Part shown: one piece after another, positions 60,422-64,000 of the stretch
Layout: each line of letters opens with the position of its first letter
Position numbering within the stretch: position 1 is the first letter of the stretch
DNA from: Bradyrhizobium cosmicum
GTDB taxonomy: Bacteria > Pseudomonadota > Alphaproteobacteria > Rhizobiales > Xanthobacteraceae
DNA: 64,000 bases
Direction of reading: 5' to 3'
NCBI RefSeq assembly: GCF_007290395.2
Contig: NZ_CP041656.2
Location: 5,952,001-6,016,000, forward strand
Program-made: the position numbers and the translations under genes
The notes under the pieces: model-generated
What the model saw: only the letters and a program-made list of their open reading frames with translations
Database searches by the model: none
What the model was told of the DNA's origin: nothing

Positions 60422-61654
60422 TTACGGCCGCGCCATCTTGCAGGTCGTGGACACCATGGCCTGCGGCGTGTCGACCTTGGAGACCAGATGCCAGCCCCAA
60501 CCGGTGTTCTCCTCGTCGAACGGCTCGTTGGCGGCGAGCTTGCCGAAGGAGGAGATGTAGATCGGCTGGAAGAACTGGTGGTCATCCTTGCGCATGATGC
60601 CCTGGCCACCGTCGAGAACCTCGAACTTCAGGTCTTCGAGCGCAGCTGCGACCTTCACCGGATCGATCGAGTTGGCCTTCTCGGCCGCCGCCTTGAACAT
60701 CCGCATCTCGTTGACCGCACGCGGATACCACAGCGAGATACCGACCTTGGCGCGGAACGCCTTCTCGAAGTCCATCGCGGTCTGGTTACCGGAATTGGCA
60801 AAACCTTCGGTGATCTGGAAGACTTGGTGGTCGAGGCCGGTCTGCTTGATCGCGGTCGGACCGCCGGCGCCGCCGGCATAATAGGTGTACCAGTTGACCT
60901 TCAGCCCGGCATCGGCGGCGGCCTTGAGCAGCAGCGCGATGTCCTGGCCCCAATTGCCGGTGATGACGCTGTCGGCGCCGGACGCCTTGATCTTGGCGAT
61001 GTAGGGCGAGAAGTCGGTGACCTTCAGCAGCGGATGCAGTTCGTCGCCGACGATCTGGATGTCGGGCCGCTTGGCACCCAGCATCTTGCGCGCGTCTGAT
61101 CGCACCGACTGGCCGAACGAATAGTCCTGGTTGATCAGGTACACCTTTTTGACCGAAGGCACGTCCTTCACGTAGTTGGTGAGCGCTTCCATCTTGATGT
61201 CGGAGCTCGCATCCCAACGGAAATGCCAATAGCTGCACTTCTCGTTGGTCAGGCTCGGATCGACCGCGGCGTAGTTGAAGTACAGCACTTCCTTGCCGGG
61301 ATTGCGCGAATTGTTCTTGGTGACGAAGTCCGAGAGCGCGGCGCCGACGGACGAGCCGTTGCCTTGCGTGATGTAGTGAACCCCGGCGTCGATCGCCTTC
61401 TGGGCCTGCACCAGGCTCTCCTGCGGATTGGTCTTGTTGTCGAGACCGATGATCTCGATCTTCTTGCCGAGGATGCCGCCCTTGGCGTTGAGCTCGTCGG
61501 CCAGATACTGGAATGTCTTCAGGCCACCTTCGCCGACGCTGGCGCCGCCGCCGGAGAGCGGATCGATATAGCCGATCTTGATGGTATCCTCGGCCGACGC
61601 GGCATGACCGAGCATCGGGGCGATCACGGCAATGGCCAAAGTGAGCTTGCGCAT
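60422..61654 (-). CDS. ABC transporter substrate-binding protein (HAAT/LivK type), first gene of liv operon
   Basis: 410 residues from ATG at 61654 with GAGGA upstream. Signal peptide to HAASAE. Mature opening TIKIGYIDPLSGGGASVGEG, then LADELNAKGGILGKKIEIIG. It is more distant from the other four binding proteins in the window. As the first gene upstream of livHMGF it is the likely main binding protein of that transporter. The long gap of 260 bases upstream should hold the operon promoter. Confidence 0.93.
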   Translation of the reverse strand: MRKLTLAIAVIAPMLGHAASAEDTIKIGYIDPLSGGGASVGEGGLKTFQYLADELNAKGGILGKKIEIIGLDNKTNPQESLVQAQKAIDAGVHYITQGNGSSVGAALSDFVTKNNSRNPGKEVLYFNYAAVDPSLTNEKCSYWHFRWDASSDIKMEALTNYVKDVPSVKKVYLINQDYSFGQSVRSDARKMLGAKRPDIQIVGDELHPLLKVTDFSPYIAKIKASGADSVITGNWGQDIALLLKAAADAGLKVNWYTYYAGGAGGPTAIKQTGLDHQVFQITEGFANSGNQTAMDFEKAFRAKVGISLWYPRAVNEMRMFKAAAEKANSIDPVKVAAALEDLKFEVLDGGQGIMRKDDHQFFQPIYISSFGKLAANEPFDEENTGWGWHLVSKVDTPQAMVSTTCKMARP

Positions 61655-61915
61655 TGTTCTTGTTTCCTCGCTGGATTTCGACTTTAGTCGATAGTGCATG
61701 CGCATATTGCAGCGCAATTTCAGACCCCTAATGAGCAGAACGAGCTTTGATTGACAAGCTCAACATGACATGGCTCCGGCCGCCGCTACGGCAAAATGTA
61801 AAGGCGACTGCCCATCTCTTTTGCAAGAATTTCCGCTCTTTTGCAGGAATTTCCGCATTGAGAAATGGATCGCAGGCCGGATCGCACTGGCCTCTTACCA
61901 GGATACGGGCGGGCG

Positions 61916-62944
61916 TCAGGTCCCGACGGATCGGGCGTGGACCCGAGCGCGCGCTTCGGCAAAGGAGACGAGCTGCAGCCGCTCCTCATCCCACAAAACC
62001 AGCGGCACGGACTTCAAACTCTGCAGCAGCGTCATTCGTCCGATGTTCGCAAGCTGCGGATGGTCACGCAACACGTCCGGCAATCGATAGCAGGGAATCC
62101 GGCTGGATAAATGATGGATGTGGTGGATGCCGATATTCGCCGTGAACCACCGCAACACGCCCGGCAAATGATAATGGGAACTGCCATGCAGCGCAGATTC
62201 GTGGAAGCTCCAGTCTTCACCGTGGGACCAGTACGTGTCCTCGAACTGATGCTGGACGTAGAACAGCCAGACGCCGATCGACGCCGCCAGGACCACGATC
62301 GGCAGATGCACAAGCAGGAACGGACCGTATCCGACCAGCCACATCGCCCCGGCGACGAAAATCGCGATCCCGGCATTGGTGCCCATTGTGCTCAGCCAGG
62401 GCTTCCAGCCGCCACGCATCATCCCCACCGGCAATCGATGCTTCAAGATGAACAGGTAGGTGGGACCGACGCCAAACATGACCAGGGGATGCCGATAGAG
62501 ACGATAGAGCATCCGGCGCCATCGCGACTGTGTGTGAAACTCGCGCAGGGTCAATGTATCGATGTCGCCAAGACCTCTGTGATCGAGATTGCCGGAGCCC
62601 GCATGATGATGTGCATGGTTGTGCCGCCAGTAATCATAGGGCGTCAGCGTCACGACGCCGATGGCGCGTCCGACCCAATCGTTCACGAACCGGCTGCGGA
62701 AGAACGAGCCGTGTCCGCAATCGTGCTGGATCATGAAGAGGCGGACGAGCAAGCCGGCTGCCGGGACCTCGAGCAACAAGCCAAGCCAGTAACCGCTGTC
62801 AAAGGCATGCCAAGCCAGAGCCCAGATGGCCAGGAACGGCACCGCAGTGATTACGAGTTCGAGGACGCCGCGAGCGCTATCGGGCTCGCGATAGCGGGCG
62901 AGCAGCTGCGCCAATGCGCGGATATCCGGCGTGTTTTGGGTCAT
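61916..62944 (-). CDS. Membrane fatty acid desaturase-type protein
   Basis: 342 residues from ATG at 62944. Three histidine boxes are present: HDCGH (74-78), HNHAHHH (108-114) and HHIHH (about 280). Four or more hydrophobic segments surround them. This is the di-iron membrane desaturase layout (omega-3/omega-6 or delta-12 type, as in DesA). It would introduce a double bond into membrane lipid chains, perhaps for cold adaptation. It stands alone. Confidence 0.92.
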   Translation of the reverse strand: MTQNTPDIRALAQLLARYREPDSARGVLELVITAVPFLAIWALAWHAFDSGYWLGLLLEVPAAGLLVRLFMIQHDCGHGSFFRSRFVNDWVGRAIGVVTLTPYDYWRHNHAHHHAGSGNLDHRGLGDIDTLTLREFHTQSRWRRMLYRLYRHPLVMFGVGPTYLFILKHRLPVGMMRGGWKPWLSTMGTNAGIAIFVAGAMWLVGYGPFLLVHLPIVVLAASIGVWLFYVQHQFEDTYWSHGEDWSFHESALHGSSHYHLPGVLRWFTANIGIHHIHHLSSRIPCYRLPDVLRDHPQLANIGRMTLLQSLKSVPLVLWDEERLQLVSFAEARARVHARSVGT

Positions 62945-63268
62945 ATCTGGCAGGCTCCTGAATTTGCCCGCCCAGGAAAGCATGGTCCTTGCACATGGAC
63001 GCCTTCGGCAGAGGCTCTGAGGTCGCGCTCCCCACGCACTCTCATAATGAGCCGTGCGAGGACGTCTTGCTGAGCAATATTGCACAGTCCAAGGTCCAGC
63101 ATTCACCTCCGCATGTCCCGAACCGCAAGCAAATTTTCCCGAGTATGAGCTATAATGAACAGTGGCTGACGCCGGTTCGCGGCATGCTCACGCCGTCGCA
63201 GCCGGCGAATCGGCTGCCATCGGCGGCTTCTGGTACAGCATACCCCGCCATATGGACAGGAGCTTCAC
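62945..63268. other. Intergenic region between divergent genes, no gene
   Basis: 324 bases that should hold promoters for the desaturase and the zinc-ribbon miniprotein. Longer plus-strand frames pass through but lack initiation signals. AT-rich stretches lie near 63130-63160. Confidence 0.4.
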
Positions 63269-63466
63269 ATGTCCAATGTCTATGCTCGTCCGGAACCGAC
63301 ACTGATCCCGATCCCCCGGCCACTCTGCCCCGCGTGCCAACGCCGCATGATGCTGGTTCGCATCGGATCAAGCTGCAACGCTCCAGACCTGCGCATCTTC
63401 GAATGCTCCGGCTGCGGCCACGTTTGCGGACAACCTGCCGGCGATCCTGTGATCTGGGCCAAATAG
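63269..63466 (+). CDS. 65-residue zinc-ribbon protein
   Basis: ATG at 63269 follows ACAGGAG. The protein is short with a Pro-rich start, then CPACQRRMMLVRIG and FECSGCGHVCGQP: two Cys pairs (CPAC, CSGC) plus a further Cys make a plausible zinc ribbon. Small zinc ribbons of this pattern are common in Bradyrhizobium and are of unknown function, possibly nucleic-acid binding. Divergent from the desaturase. Confidence 0.8.
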   Translation: MSNVYARPEPTLIPIPRPLCPACQRRMMLVRIGSSCNAPDLRIFECSGCGHVCGQPAGDPVIWAK

Positions 63467-63883
63467 GCCAAGATCTGGAAGCGGTCCCAGCACGGGGGTG
63501 CGAACCGGGGCCGCCATCAACGGATATCATGACCAGGCAACATATCCGGTCGCCATCATCAAGCGACCCCCGCGACGTCGTTCCGAGCAGAGCCCTAAGG
63601 GAGGCGGTGCGCGCACGCCTTGGGATCGTTCATTTTCGCGCTCTCAGATGCAGACAGAGGAACTTCTGCCGCTCATCACAATAGACCCTGAGTGATGGCA
63701 CGTGATGGGCAAAACGGCCCAGACGCCAATCATCTGAGCCCGCCCCACTCGCCGCTGTTGCCAGCTCTCATCTCACAGACTTGATCAATCTTGCTCTGCC
63801 GAGAAGCCACCCAACCGATAGGTTGATTGACGGCGCTCACGACCGGAAATGAGCCGGATTGCCACATGGCGCGGCGGCCGCCA
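63467..63883. other. Intergenic region, no convincing gene
   Basis: 417 bases after the zinc-ribbon gene. A minus-strand frame at 63730-63951 overlaps the partial gene below and shows no family features. Confidence 0.4.
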
Positions 63884-64000
63884 ATGCGGGCTCGTCCAGG
63901 AGACTTAGCCTTGACCATCAGAACAACACGAACGACCGTTTCATTCGCCAACGCCTTTACACTTTGTAATCTCGATGGCGTTCAACCCGCCGGCGAATAT
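63884..64000 (+). CDS. Partial small conserved protein, runs off window end
   Basis: A plus-strand frame open to the edge, from ATG 63884 or TTG 63911, reads TIRTTRTTVSFANAFTLCNL then DGVQPAGEY. This TTVxFxxxFxLxxxDGxQPAGxY opening matches my memory of a family of short Bradyrhizobium proteins of unknown function. Too little is visible to say more. Confidence 0.5.
   Translation, partial: MRARPGDLALTIRTTRTTVSFANAFTLCNLDGVQPAGEY

Noticed and set aside
63498..63695. 65-residue plus-strand frame after the zinc-ribbon gene
   Set aside because: No ribosome-binding site and no family signal; composition looks non-coding.
1..64000. CRISPR array, rRNA operon, intact insertion sequence, replication origin
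   Set aside because: No regular repeat-spacer pattern, rRNA sequence, transposase gene or origin-like cluster was seen; repeats found are palindromic or short tandem types.

Overview
The window looks like chromosome from a Bradyrhizobium-type alphaproteobacterium. It is GC-rich and dense, with many orphan periplasmic binding proteins, two families of long palindromic repeats of the kind common in Bradyrhizobiaceae, and typical rhizobial genes (tcuBA, an OFA transporter beside formate dehydrogenase, isoquinoline oxidoreductase, a RopB/Omp25-like porin). Assignments come from reading translated sequence and motifs; no database search was run.

Layout. 0-8.1 kb: end of a DsbB-like gene, a small membrane protein, tcuB-tcuA (oxidation of tricarballylate or a related acid) with a divergent GntR/FCD regulator, then a minus-strand operon (SCP2-like protein, alpha/beta hydrolase, ABC binding protein, hydroxyisobutyrate-dehydrogenase-like enzyme, IclR regulator) that looks like uptake and breakdown of an unknown acid or ester. 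8.4-25.6 kb: a Mo/W and formate block. It encodes NAD-dependent formate dehydrogenase (fused gamma-beta subunit plus alpha), an oxalate/formate-type transporter, TusA, MoeA, MobB, FdhD and MobA, then a tungstate-binding protein (TupA), a divergent MoeA-like protein, a MoeA-PBP fusion and an HTH-PBP regulator. 25.7-29.1 kb: three solute-binding proteins (ABC, TAXI-TRAP and tripartite tricarboxylate types) without membrane partners.

29.46-36 kb: an accessory region starting at a tRNA with anticodon CAU. It holds a restriction-modification gene reduced to its two ends, a toxin remnant with an intact HigA-like antitoxin, a globin, a 42-residue DnaJ-type zinc-finger miniprotein, and an HTH protein overlapping an AbiEii-type nucleotidyltransferase. 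35.9-41.6 kb: two class III cyclase-domain proteins, small secreted or membrane proteins, an outer-membrane porin and HutD. 41.7-45.1 kb: isoquinoline 1-oxidoreductase subunits with a di-haem cytochrome, another molybdenum enzyme.

45.2-51.1 kb: a TetR-AhpD-like-SDR operon divergent from an ABC binding protein-MBL hydrolase-Bug protein-VOC protein set, with two identical palindromic operators between them. 51.2-53.6 kb: a methyltransferase and an L,D-transpeptidase with a second, apparently inactive domain. 53.9-61.7 kb: CoA transferase and a complete branched-chain-type ABC transporter (livHMGF) flanked by two binding proteins. 61.9-64 kb: a fatty acid desaturase, a zinc-ribbon miniprotein and a partial ORF at the edge.

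The best candidates for new biology are the duplicated MoeA/PBP machinery in the formate dehydrogenase region, the composite HTH-AbiEii module, and the decayed defence/toxin genes next to the tRNA.
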